Of a stretch of DNA of 64,000 nucleotides, positions 26,673 to 34,761 are shown piece after piece; the stretch's first letter is position 1; every line of letters starts with the position of its first letter. The stretch is from an uncultured Prevotellaceae bacterium (GTDB lineage: Bacteria; Bacteroidota; Bacteroidia; Bacteroidales; Bacteroidaceae): assembly GCA_947169115.1 (NCBI GenBank), contig CAMVOK010000013.1, forward strand, positions 23,630-87,629. Reading direction: 5' to 3'. The notes beneath the pieces are model-generated. The model worked only from the letters and a program-made list of their open reading frames with translations, was not told the origin of the DNA and did no database searches. A program made the position numbers and the translations under genes.

Positions 26673-28886
26673 TTACAATTTTTTGCGGAGCGTCAGCACG
26701 TTATGACCATCGACATACTCATAGTTGATGGAGTCCATAAGCTGACGAACAAGATAGATGCCAAGGCCACCGATGGGACGTTCCTCAGCAGATAGCGAAG
26801 TATCGACCTCCTTCACTGCGGTCGGGTCGAAAGGTGCACCGCTGTCGGTTATTATGAACTTGAGGCGCACATCGTTGGCATGAGCCTCAATGTTAATATT
26901 TCCCTTCGTACCCTTGGGATAGGCGTAGTTCATGACATTGACGACGGCCTCCTCAACAGCCAGATTCAAGTTCATCGTCATCGGGGCATCAAATCCCATT
27001 GCCTCTGCGACATCCTCAACAAAGGCAGAAAGTCGGGGCACGGCCTCCACATCGTTGGGTAACGTAATGCTGCGCGACAATCGTTCCTCAAGCTGTTCCT
27101 TGGTGTATTGCACGGCCAGCATCGTCAGGTCGTCGCTTTGCACGGCTTCGGCCACAAACTGCTGAACGGCTTCGTTCATGCGATTAATCAATGTCGCCGG
27201 ATTATTATGATTGTCCTTACCGACAACCTCCAAAATACGCGCCTCGCCAAACTGTTCGTGCACGACATTCTCGGCTTCTGACAAGCCATCGGTATAGAGG
27301 AAGATGGTTGTACGGGGTGATACTACCGATTCCTGTGTAACATACTTCCAGTCACTCATAAGCCCCACAGGGATATTCGACTCTACAGGCAATGTACCCA
27401 CACCATTTCCCACCAGAATGGGAGCACAATGACCTGCATTACAATAGTGGAGACGTCCCGTAGGCAGATCGAGTACACCAACAAAGAGGGTGACAAACAT
27501 GTTACTATCGTTCATCTCACTCATGGCAGAGTTCATGGACTCCATGATACGCCCGGGATTGGCTTCCCGCACGGAAACACTGCGGAAGAGACTACGTGTG
27601 ACGGCCATCACTAACGAAGCAGGAACGCCCTTGCCCGAAACATCACCCACACAGAAGAAGAATTTCTCGTCGCGGATGAAGAAGTCATAAAGGTCGCCAC
27701 CGACTTCCTTGGCAGGAAGAAGAGTTCCATATACCTCCACATCGTCACGCTCGGGGTATGGTGGAAAAGTCTTCGGTATCATACCCATCTGAATGGCACT
27801 GGCAATGCGCAATTCGCTCCCCATGCGTTCCTTCTCGGCATTGGCTATCTGTAAACGGTTGAAACCTCGAATGGTACGAAACAGAATGTAGGTCATAAGG
27901 AGCATACCTGCAATCATCAGCAAGAACAGGGCAAGTCCCACCGTGCGGAGGCTATGGTATATCTCATCAGACGAGCATACCACGGCCATAGACCATCCGG
28001 CATCGCCTTCCACGGGCGCATAATATACGAACTTCTCATTTCCTTGTCCGTCCTTGACGATAGATACGCCGCTCTTCCCACCTAGCATCTCCCGGCCTAT
28101 GCTGTTTATAGTGGTGTCCTCCATGCGCTTGGCTGCCGCATAGATGTTTTGCTTCATCACTGTACTGTCAACGGGACAAGCCAGTATCTTGCCCTCACGG
28201 GAGAGCATGAGGTTATAGCTGGAGGGGTAGATGGGATGGGCATTGATGGTTGTGCTCAACCATTCGAGAGATACGTCAGCACCTAATACGGCCACTACCC
28301 TGCCACCTGCATCGTGTATGGGCATGACGTAAGTGCAAAGCATCATCTTTGCACCAGCCTCATCGTAGTAAGGTTCTGTCCATGTTCCCGGGTCGGCGGT
28401 GAGACCTGTCTTGAACCACGTCTGTTGCAAGTAGTCATGTGAGGCCGAACCTATCTGCATCTCTTCAATCACGCCTCCATCACGCTTGGCCACGTAAGGC
28501 TCGAACCAATGTCCCTTCTGGGGGTAATAATCGGGGATAAACGCTACCCCGCATCCCACAATGGTGGGGTTATGCTCCACAAGCCGACGCATGGCATTAT
28601 ATATGGAGTCGGGTGTATCAAGTTCTCGTTCGATGGCCCATACCATATTGGACGATGCCACTTCAACGGCTATCGTCACATTGCGAATATGCAGACTTGT
28701 CAGTTTTAGCTCCGCCTCTGCACGTGACCTGACTCCCTCTTGTATGCCCCAGGATGCATACAGGTATTGCACGATGGCTGTTGTCTCGATGAGCACCGCA
28801 GCCGTTATAAGTATGGCCAGGCTCGACTTCGTCTGCATCGACTTACGCCAGCGTTTCCATTGGCCCTTTCTCCAATAATTAAACAT
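26673..28886 (-). CDS. Membrane SpoIIE-type phosphatase with sensor and C-terminal HATPase domains
   Basis: 737 residues. A TM helix near 25-45 and another near 315-338 bracket an extracytoplasmic sensor of Cache type. Then a PP2C/SpoIIE phosphatase domain (about 365-585; metal-binding motifs EVGGDLYDF and VGDVSGKGVPA) and a C-terminal RsbW-like HATPase domain (about 600-737; N-box VEEAVVNVMNYAY, G-box GGLGIYLVRQLMD). The protein thus joins the phosphatase and anti-sigma-kinase activities of a partner-switching pathway. The STAS-kinase protein encoded 25 bases upstream is the obvious substrate. Signal and output are unknown. Confidence 0.92.
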   Translation of the reverse strand: MFNYWRKGQWKRWRKSMQTKSSLAILITAAVLIETTAIVQYLYASWGIQEGVRSRAEAELKLTSLHIRNVTIAVEVASSNMVWAIERELDTPDSIYNAMRRLVEHNPTIVGCGVAFIPDYYPQKGHWFEPYVAKRDGGVIEEMQIGSASHDYLQQTWFKTGLTADPGTWTEPYYDEAGAKMMLCTYVMPIHDAGGRVVAVLGADVSLEWLSTTINAHPIYPSSYNLMLSREGKILACPVDSTVMKQNIYAAAKRMEDTTINSIGREMLGGKSGVSIVKDGQGNEKFVYYAPVEGDAGWSMAVVCSSDEIYHSLRTVGLALFLLMIAGMLLMTYILFRTIRGFNRLQIANAEKERMGSELRIASAIQMGMIPKTFPPYPERDDVEVYGTLLPAKEVGGDLYDFFIRDEKFFFCVGDVSGKGVPASLVMAVTRSLFRSVSVREANPGRIMESMNSAMSEMNDSNMFVTLFVGVLDLPTGRLHYCNAGHCAPILVGNGVGTLPVESNIPVGLMSDWKYVTQESVVSPRTTIFLYTDGLSEAENVVHEQFGEARILEVVGKDNHNNPATLINRMNEAVQQFVAEAVQSDDLTMLAVQYTKEQLEERLSRSITLPNDVEAVPRLSAFVEDVAEAMGFDAPMTMNLNLAVEEAVVNVMNYAYPKGTKGNINIEAHANDVRLKFIITDSGAPFDPTAVKEVDTSLSAEERPIGGLGIYLVRQLMDSINYEYVDGHNVLTLRKKL

Positions 28887-28911
28887 TAAATATTAATATT
28901 TATGCATTAAA

Positions 28912-30141
28912 TTATAGATTCCAGTCACCAAACGTACTACTTATGTCAAGCAGGCGGTCCTTATGCTTCGTTACACGCTCGGCGAAGGCTTGCTGACACT
29001 CGCGTACAACGGCATCGGGGAAGGAATCGGAGAGCGACAGCCAACTGAAGTTGCGCACCACCCCAACCGTTTCAATCTGTTCCATGCGATGAGCAAATTC
29101 AGCTGCCGAGAGTCCCTCGAAATAGTACTGCATCGTCCGTTTCCAAAGGTCGAGTCCCACCTCACGCGGTATGCCAATCATCTGCTCATAGTCGCCAATA
29201 AGGGCCACCATAGCCGATTGGGCATTTCCGAGGTCTATTATGGGATGACCGTAACTCACCTCGCCCATGTCTATGAGCATCAGTTCTTGCTCCGTTTCGC
29301 TATGCAAGCGCGATGCGGTTACATCGCCCTGCATCATGGCGTTCTTTGTCTGTAGGTCGCAATGCAACAAGCGATTGCCCTGCGGTATGGCAGAAACGAT
29401 GCGAAGCAAGAGGTCGATGCTCGCCGCGTCAAAGTATCGGCCAATATGTCGCACGGCATTTTCCACACGCTCCATGGCACTGGGGATAAGGCTCGGTTGA
29501 GAAACCTGAATGCCATGCAACTGACGGAACAATCCAGCATAAAGACGTGCAAATTCGTCGATGCGTTCGGGTTGACGGCGAATACAGTTACTAAAGGTCT
29601 CAGCTTTCAGCAGTTCATAGACAAGGCCGTACTGACTGCCCACCCGCACCACGTCAAACGAAATGGGCGTAGGCATTCCCAAAACGAAAGCCTCCTTCGA
29701 CATGGTTATCTCGCGTCGCACCTCGTTGATGTCGGAGCCTTCGCGAAAGACCTTAATGATGGTGTCGTCATCAATGCGATACACCACACCCACGCCACCG
29801 CGGCCAATCTCTTCGCATCCCTCCACCGACATGCGGCGCAGAGCACGCTCCACCGTCATCATCTTCGTAAAGCCTGTCATCTCCAGCACTTGATACACCT
29901 CTGGACAAACCTCAGTAAGGCGGAAATTAGGGAAACGCTTACGCAAACCCAACAAAATGCGAAGACCAGAACTGGAAAGATAGGTCAGTTGACTGGCATC
30001 GCACACCAACTGTTCCACAGGTCTTGCGGATTCCAATAAATTCTCGATGTCGGACTGCACCTCCTGAGAGGCTACCGTATCCAAACGTCCCTCCAAATAC
30101 AAGGTAGTGCACGTTCCGTTAGTCGTTATGCGCGTTTTCAT
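28912..30141 (-). CDS. STAS anti-anti-sigma domain fused to an aminoglycoside-phosphotransferase-like kinase
   Basis: 409 residues from ATG 30141; an upstream in-frame ATG gives a Phe/Tyr-rich extension upstream of a TACCTTAG box and is less likely. Residues 1-105 are a STAS domain with the phospho-acceptor region DASQLTYLSSSGLRILL (Ser58 just before Gly aligns with the SpoIIAA phosphoserine). Residues about 112-400 are an APH/TIGR02172-like kinase: GRGGVGVVYR loop, K130, catalytic HCDLQTKN (H260-N267) and metal-binding LIDMGE. First gene of a likely four-gene transcript with the SpoIIE phosphatase, glycerate kinase and GH2 genes. What the kinase phosphorylates is not visible. Confidence 0.85.
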   Translation of the reverse strand: MKTRITTNGTCTTLYLEGRLDTVASQEVQSDIENLLESARPVEQLVCDASQLTYLSSSGLRILLGLRKRFPNFRLTEVCPEVYQVLEMTGFTKMMTVERALRRMSVEGCEEIGRGGVGVVYRIDDDTIIKVFREGSDINEVRREITMSKEAFVLGMPTPISFDVVRVGSQYGLVYELLKAETFSNCIRRQPERIDEFARLYAGLFRQLHGIQVSQPSLIPSAMERVENAVRHIGRYFDAASIDLLLRIVSAIPQGNRLLHCDLQTKNAMMQGDVTASRLHSETEQELMLIDMGEVSYGHPIIDLGNAQSAMVALIGDYEQMIGIPREVGLDLWKRTMQYYFEGLSAAEFAHRMEQIETVGVVRNFSWLSLSDSFPDAVVRECQQAFAERVTKHKDRLLDISSTFGDWNL

Positions 30142-30411
30142 GATTTCTCTGTCTTCATGGTTATTCTGTGATATCTGCGTGCTAAGGTACGAAAAATAGT
30201 TGAAAAAGCATAGCTTCAAGCATTAAAAACTTATTCTCCAACGCATAACAAAGGAAGAAGACAGAGAAGACAAGCATCGAAACATTTTGTCACATACGCC
30301 ACGACGTATGGCCGCCAAGAAGACGTCAATATAACGAAGGTACAACCTTCAAGACATTGAAGGAAGTACCGTCAAAGTATTGACGGAAATTTGACGGAAG
30401 TAAAATAAAAA
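30142..30411. other. Intergenic region with two hairpins
   Basis: It separates the RsmI-like gene from the STAS-kinase gene. A weak box TACCTTAG (minus, 30182-30189) could start the latter. Two perfect 7-bp stem-loops with 4-base loops lie at 30346-30363 and 30369-30386; neither is followed by a strong T run on the minus strand. Confidence 0.5.
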
Positions 30412-31116
30412 TCAGAGAACAAGGAAGATGGCCGGTACCTTGCTAAGGTCGGGGAGTGAGAGTGTGCGCCATTCGCCAATGGTGTGGGTATGAATCCACT
30501 CTTCCTGCGTGGTGATGCCAGCGGCAATACATAGGCGTGTCTTTGGATTAAGGGTACGGGTGAGCGTATCGAACATTTTACGATTACGATAGGGTGTTTC
30601 TATGAAGAGTTGCGTCTGACGCTCGCGTTGGGCACGCTGTTCGAGAGACTTCAACCGCTGAGCACGCTCACCGTCGTCGATGGGCAGATAGCCATTGAAG
30701 GCAAAACTCTGACCATTCAATCCACTGGCCATGACGGCCATAATCATGCTATTAGGGCCAACAAGGGGAACGACACGGATTCCCCGACGCTGGGCAATGC
30801 AGACAATGTCGGCACCCGGGTCGGCTACAGCCGGGCATCCCGCCTCGCTAATAACTCCAACGGGGTGGCCATCGGAAATAGGTTGTAGATAAGAGGTGTA
30901 TCGTCCTTCGTCTGCATGTTTACCCATCTCGTAGAACGTGCAATCGTCTATGGGAAACTCTCTGTCCACACGGCGAAGAAAACGACGGGCCGTGCGAATC
31001 TCTTCGACGATGAAGTGACGAATCTGACGTACAACCTCGGTATTATACGTGGGCAGGACCTGTTCGATGGGGGTGTCGCCCAACGTGCAGGGAATTAGGT
31101 ATAAAGCTGTTTCCAT
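30412..31116 (-). CDS. RsmI-like SAM-dependent methyltransferase
   Basis: 234 residues from ATG 31116 (METALYLIPCTLGD); an ATG ten codons earlier has no family support. It belongs to the tetrapyrrole-methylase fold shared with RsmI, the 16S rRNA C1402 2'-O-methyltransferase: the N-terminal strand LYLIPCTLGDT, GVISEAGCPAVADPG as SAM-binding loop, LVGPNSMIMAVMASG, and FIETPYRNRKM. The GNLGN-type start of classical RsmI is replaced by CTLGD, so this is the RsmI-related paralogue common in Bacteroidetes and its target may differ. It overlaps the end of the glycosyltransferase gene by 22 bases. Confidence 0.88.
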   Translation of the reverse strand: METALYLIPCTLGDTPIEQVLPTYNTEVVRQIRHFIVEEIRTARRFLRRVDREFPIDDCTFYEMGKHADEGRYTSYLQPISDGHPVGVISEAGCPAVADPGADIVCIAQRRGIRVVPLVGPNSMIMAVMASGLNGQSFAFNGYLPIDDGERAQRLKSLEQRAQRERQTQLFIETPYRNRKMFDTLTRTLNPKTRLCIAAGITTQEEWIHTHTIGEWRTLSLPDLSKVPAIFLVL

Positions 31117-32276
31117 GTTTTCTTTCCTTTTACATAATATTGCCATAGGAGAGAGAAAGTGGATTGCTCTGGCACAGGCGAGAGCGTGGTAAGGCGCAAG
31201 TTCTCCCTACGGTCTTCCCGGAACTGGCCACGCTGGCGATAGAAGTCTATGCGCCCGTGCCATACGGCAAAAGCCGAACGGAAGTTACCCGTGAGGAAGA
31301 ACTGAATAGAGGCCAGCAGGTCGAGCCAGAAGCGTAGGCGCATGACAGGACGAAGACGGTCTTCGGGCAAGTTCTTATAAAGCAAGAGCATGTTGTTACG
31401 GAAGTTGAGGTACTCCTTTCGCGGATTACCCTGAGGCAGAGTTCCGCCTCCCAAATGATAAACCACGCTCTGGGGCACAACAACAACTCCCCTACCCCGA
31501 CTACGCAAGCGCCAACAGAGGTCTATCTCCTCCTGATGAGCAAAGAAACGACCATCCAAGCCGCCTACCTCCCAATAGTCGCGGCTACGAATCATGAGAG
31601 ATGCCCCCGTTGCCCAAAGCACAGGAACGACATCGTCATACTGTCCCTCGTCCTTCTCCACCGTACCGAACACACGGCCACGGCAATAGGGATAACCCAA
31701 GGAATCGATAAATCCCCCTGATGCCCCAGCATATTCAAAGTACTCAGGTGCCCACTGGCAACGTATCTTCGGCTGACAAGCCGCCACCTCGGGATGTGCA
31801 TCCATGTAAGCAAGCATCGGTTGGAGCCATCCTTCGGGCACCTCTACATCACTATTCAACAGGAGGTAAAGCCTACCCCCATCCCCTCCCTTTAGGAGGG
31901 GGGCGTTCCCTCCGGAGCAGGTTTCCGTATTTTCCTCTGAGAGTGGCTTCTCCCCTCCCCTTTGGAGGGACTGGGGATAGGCCTCCAACTCCTGCAATCC
32001 ACGATGGTAGCCTTCGGCAAAACCATAGTTCTTGTCAAGCACGATACAACGCACCTCGGGCATCTCCGTTTCGAGGAAATGGATACTATCATCCGTAGAA
32101 CCGTTATCGACCACTACTATCTCCGCCTCGGGCGAGTTCTTCACCACCGAGGGAAGGAAGCGGCGCATCATATCCACCCCGTTCCAGTTCAATATGATAA
32201 TACTCAACCTCGCCCCCTGCCCCTCTCCCAAAGAGAGGGGGGAAAGACGCTCCTTATCATTTATTTCATAATTCAT
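31095..32276 (-). CDS. Family 2 glycosyltransferase (rhamnosyltransferase-like)
   Basis: 393 residues from ATG 32276; a GTG two codons earlier is possible. The GT-A fold is clear: SIIILNWNGVDMM, VVDNGSTDDS, DKNYGFAEG, a DXD-like LLNSDVEVP, and HQEEIDLCWRLR with the ED motif. A hydrophobic C-terminal segment may touch the membrane. It transfers a sugar to a surface polysaccharide or glycoprotein; donor and acceptor are unknown. Oddities: the first 16 residues or so (SPLSLGEGQGARL) and 37 codons between DKNYGFAEG and LLNSDVEV come from palindromic repeats, the second lying just before the nucleotide-sugar-binding motif. It is 9 bases after mtaB. Confidence 0.9.
   Translation of the reverse strand: MNYEINDKERLSPLSLGEGQGARLSIIILNWNGVDMMRRFLPSVVKNSPEAEIVVVDNGSTDDSIHFLETEMPEVRCIVLDKNYGFAEGYHRGLQELEAYPQSLQRGGEKPLSEENTETCSGGNAPLLKGGDGGRLYLLLNSDVEVPEGWLQPMLAYMDAHPEVAACQPKIRCQWAPEYFEYAGASGGFIDSLGYPYCRGRVFGTVEKDEGQYDDVVPVLWATGASLMIRSRDYWEVGGLDGRFFAHQEEIDLCWRLRSRGRGVVVVPQSVVYHLGGGTLPQGNPRKEYLNFRNNMLLLYKNLPEDRLRPVMRLRFWLDLLASIQFFLTGNFRSAFAVWHGRIDFYRQRGQFREDRRENLRLTTLSPVPEQSTFSLLWQYYVKGKKTWKQLYT
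31872..31982. repeat. 111-bp repeat unit with terminal inverted repeats, inside the glycosyltransferase gene
   Basis: The ends (CCTACCCCCATCCCCTCCC and the imperfect inverse, ending GGAGGGACTGGGGATAGG) match in roughly 24 of 30 positions. 111 bp equals 37 codons, so the frame is kept. Confidence 0.7.
32208..32249. repeat. Palindromic repeat at the 5' end of the glycosyltransferase gene
   Basis: CTCGCCCCCTGCCCCTCTCC followed by CAAAGAGAGGGGGGAAAG; it supplies the N-terminal extension of the protein. Confidence 0.65.
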
Positions 32277-32285
32277 AAACACAAT

Positions 32286-33692
32286 TTATGCTAATTCACC
32301 CACCAAGGCATCGCCCTTCTCGTTCCACCCCATAAGCCGTATCGGCACAACGATATTATCCCGAAGGAGAGCCTCCCCTCCTTGGGAGGGGTTGGGGGAG
32401 GTATCGACCCTAACATAGTTATCCGTAAAGCCCCCCATCGTGCCCTTCTTCTTACCGCGCTCCAGCAATACTGGTCGCACGCTGCCTATATATTTATTAT
32501 AGAACGCACGCGTATGTTCCTCACTCACCTTCAGAACCTGCTGGCTTCGGCAATGCTTCTCCTCTGGTCGAACACGATGAGGAATGTTGAGGGCTTTGGT
32601 TCCTGGCCGTTCGCTATAGCTAAACACATGATACTGACTGACGGGCAGAGAATCCATAAAAGCCAATGCCTCGGTGAAAAGTTCATCCGTCTCGCCTCTC
32701 ATGCCAACGATGACGTCCACACCGATGAAGGCATCGGGCATCAGTTCGCGTATGCGAAGCATCTTCTGCTGGAAGAGTGCCGTATCATAACGACGGTGCA
32801 TCAAGCGCAACACCTCGTCGCTACCCGATTGCAGGGGCACATGGAAGTGAGGCATAAAGGCACGGCTCTGGGCACAGAACTCCAATACTTCGTCTGTCAA
32901 GAGATTGGGCTCAATACTGCTTATGCGGTATCGCTCTATGCCCTCCACCTTGTCAAGGGCACGAATAAGGTCAATGAATGTCTCACCCGTAGTCTTTCCG
33001 AAATCACCGATATTAACACCCGTCAGTACAATCTCCTTGCCACCCTTGCGTGCAACCTCCTCTGCTTGTTCAACAAGACTGGCAATCGAACCGTTGCGAC
33101 TTCGTCCACGAGCAAAGGGAATGGTGCAATAAGTGCAAAAGTAGTTACAACCGTCTTGCACCTTCAGGAAGTAGCGCGTACGGTCGCCACATGCACATGA
33201 GGGGACGAAAAGACTCTCCCCCAACCCCTCCCTTGTAGGGAGGGGATTGGTTACATTATTCTTCTCATTAGCCGGAGTATCCGCATCCCTCCCTACAAGG
33301 GAGGGGCTGGGGGAGAGTCCGTTGGGGGAGAAATGCTCCATAATCTTTTCCACCGCCCTGCCCTTCTCGGCCGTACCCAGTACGAGGTCAACCCCCTCAA
33401 TCTGCTTGATGACATCGGGTTTGAGTTGAGCATAGCAACCCGTAACCACGACAAAAGCACCGGGATTCTCCTTAATAAGCTTATGGATGGCCTGTCTGCA
33501 CTTGTGGTCGGCCACTTCTGTCACACTACATGTATTTACATAACATATGTCGGCAGGTTCACCCTTACGGGCACGTTCAACGCCCAACTCCTGCAGACGT
33601 TGAGCAACGGTTGATGTCTCCGCAAAGTTCAACTTACACCCCAGCGTGAAATAAACGGCCTTTTTTCCAGCCAAAGATGTGTCCTTAATCAT
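32286..33692 (-). CDS. mtaB: tRNA t6A37 methylthiotransferase MtaB
   Basis: 468 residues from ATG 33692. MtaB is a radical-SAM methylthiotransferase that converts t6A37 of tRNA to ms2t6A. It has the UPF0004 domain with TLGCKLNFAE, VNTCSVT and TGCYAQ cysteines, the radical-SAM motif CNYFCTYCTIP, and a C-terminal TRAM-like segment. Two repeat insertions are in frame: 36 codons between the UPF0004 and radical-SAM domains (33212-33319) and a shorter one in the TRAM region (32368-32402). The start lies five bases after a -7 box, so the mRNA is probably leaderless; the next ATG upstream would be inside or before the promoter. Confidence 0.95.
   Translation of the reverse strand: MIKDTSLAGKKAVYFTLGCKLNFAETSTVAQRLQELGVERARKGEPADICYVNTCSVTEVADHKCRQAIHKLIKENPGAFVVVTGCYAQLKPDVIKQIEGVDLVLGTAEKGRAVEKIMEHFSPNGLSPSPSLVGRDADTPANEKNNVTNPLPTREGLGESLFVPSCACGDRTRYFLKVQDGCNYFCTYCTIPFARGRSRNGSIASLVEQAEEVARKGGKEIVLTGVNIGDFGKTTGETFIDLIRALDKVEGIERYRISSIEPNLLTDEVLEFCAQSRAFMPHFHVPLQSGSDEVLRLMHRRYDTALFQQKMLRIRELMPDAFIGVDVIVGMRGETDELFTEALAFMDSLPVSQYHVFSYSERPGTKALNIPHRVRPEEKHCRSQQVLKVSEEHTRAFYNKYIGSVRPVLLERGKKKGTMGGFTDNYVRVDTSPNPSQGGEALLRDNIVVPIRLMGWNEKGDALVGELA
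32368..32402. repeat. Palindromic repeat inside mtaB (3' part)
   Basis: GCCTCCCCTCCTTGGGAGG then GGTTGGGGGAGG; encodes SPNPSQGGEA in frame. Confidence 0.7.
33212..33319. repeat. 108-bp repeat unit with 33-bp terminal inverted repeats inside mtaB
   Basis: Left end 33212-33244 and right end 33287-33319 are inverse copies with 32 of 33 matches; each end is itself partly palindromic (CCCTCCCTTGTAGGGAGGG). The 108 bp equal 36 codons. Confidence 0.85.
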
Positions 33693-33696
33693 GCTA

Positions 33697-33704
33697 CAAA
33701 GGTA
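33697..33704 (-). promoter_or_regulatory. -7 box of the mtaB operon
   Basis: TACCTTTG on the minus strand, four bases before the mtaB ATG; no good -33 box is visible. Confidence 0.55.
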
Positions 33705-33821
33705 CAACTATAAATTAAGAATTGAAAGTGAAAAATTAAAAGAAAGAGGCTTAAGTAAAAAATATTAAAGAAAAATTAAAAAAAGTTGGAGTTTAGAGAT
33801 ACAACGTATTGAAAAAGTTCG

Positions 33822-33829
33822 TACCTTTG
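33822..33829 (+). promoter_or_regulatory. -7 box of the small lipoprotein gene
   Basis: TACCTTTG, about 50 bases before the ATG; the -33 region is not recognisable. Confidence 0.45.
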
Positions 33830-33881
33830 CATCGGTTTTAAAAGCAATTGATTGTTTTATTAATTTAACTAAAAAGAAAAA

Positions 33882-34046
33882 ATGAAAAAGTTAGCATTCA
33901 TGTTCGTAGCTGTAGCAGCTATTTCTTTCGCTTCTTGCGGTAACGGTACAAAGCAGGCTGAGGCCGAGGACACCACTGCAGTTGACACTGTTGAGGTTGT
34001 TGATACCGTAGCTGCTGACACTGTTGCAGCTGACACTGTTGCCTAA
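33882..34046 (+). CDS. Small lipoprotein with acidic D-T-V repeats
   Basis: 54 residues: a lipoprotein signal peptide MKKLAFMFVAVAAISFASC with the lipobox F-A-S-C (Cys19), then GNGTKQAEAEDTT and four imperfect copies of A-x-D-T-V. Mature protein only about 35 residues, strongly acidic and without aromatic residues, so it is probably an extended tether-like chain on the outer face of a membrane. It has its own promoter box and terminator. Such short Asp/Thr/Val lipoproteins occur in Bacteroidetes; I know of no function. Confidence 0.8.
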   Translation: MKKLAFMFVAVAAISFASCGNGTKQAEAEDTTAVDTVEVVDTVAADTVAADTVA

Positions 34047-34072
34047 GTAGCAAAATACGGACAATAGGTCTT

Positions 34073-34108
34073 GAGGGATTGCACGAGAGTGCGGTCCCTC
34101 TTCTTTTT
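34073..34108 (+). terminator. Terminator of the small lipoprotein gene
   Basis: GAGGGATTGCAC pairs with GTGCGGTCCCTC (two G-U pairs) around GAGA, followed by TTCTTTTT. Confidence 0.85.
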
Positions 34109-34147
34109 GATTTTCGGAATAACGAAAACGAGAGAATCAACGAAAAC

Positions 34148-34191
34148 AAAAAAAGCAAGGCCCGATTCCCCAAAGGAATCGAGCCTTGCTT
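34148..34191 (-). terminator. Terminator of rpsF-rpsR-rplI
   Basis: On the minus strand a 15-bp stem (GCAAGGCTCGATTCC and its near-perfect inverse) with a 5-base loop, followed by TTTTTTT. Confidence 0.9.
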
Positions 34192-34209
34192 ATGATAGTT
34201 GATTAAAAT

Positions 34210-34740
34210 TTACTCTGCGGCAGCCTCTTCTTCTGCAGGAGCCTCAACCTCAGCGGGAGCCTCTTCTACAACAGCAGGAGCTTCCTCTACAACGGGAGCG
34301 CCTTCGGCAATAACCTTGAAGGGAACCTCAGCGACAACCTCCTTGTGGAGCTTAACAACGGCAACGAAGTCACCAACAGTCTTAACATCCTTCACCACAA
34401 TCTTCTTGCGGTCGATGTCGAAACCCAATTTAGCAAGTTCGTCGGCAATCTGCAAAGAGTTTACAGAACCGTAGATAACGCCAGAGTTGCTAACCTTAGT
34501 AGCAATGGTCAGAGCCACACCAGCCAGTTTGTCGGCAACAGCCTGAGCCTCAGCCTTAATCTTAGCCAACTTCACGGCTTGCTGACGCAGGTTCTCAGCC
34601 AGAACCTTCTTGGCACTCTCGCTGGCGATAACACCCTTGCCCTGGGGGATAAGATAGTTGCGTCCGTAACCAGACTTAACCTTCACGATATCGTTCTTGT
34701 AACCCAAGCCGATAACATCTTCTTTCAGAATAATTTCCAT
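34210..34740 (-). CDS. rplI: 50S ribosomal protein L9
   Basis: 176 residues. The N-terminal rRNA-binding domain (MEIILKEDVIGLGYKNDIVKV, GYGRNYLIPQG) and the helical connector are typical. After about residue 148, where most L9 proteins end, it has a 27-residue tail of Glu, Ala, Pro and Val (EEAPAVVEEAPAEVEAPAEE), an acidic unstructured extension found in several Bacteroidetes. Last gene of the ribosomal operon; 21 bases separate it from rpsR and a strong terminator follows. Confidence 0.97.
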   Translation of the reverse strand: MEIILKEDVIGLGYKNDIVKVKSGYGRNYLIPQGKGVIASESAKKVLAENLRQQAVKLAKIKAEAQAVADKLAGVALTIATKVSNSGVIYGSVNSLQIADELAKLGFDIDRKKIVVKDVKTVGDFVAVVKLHKEVVAEVPFKVIAEGAPVVEEAPAVVEEAPAEVEAPAEEEAAAE

Positions 34741-34761
34741 ATATCTTACCTCCTACTTTAA

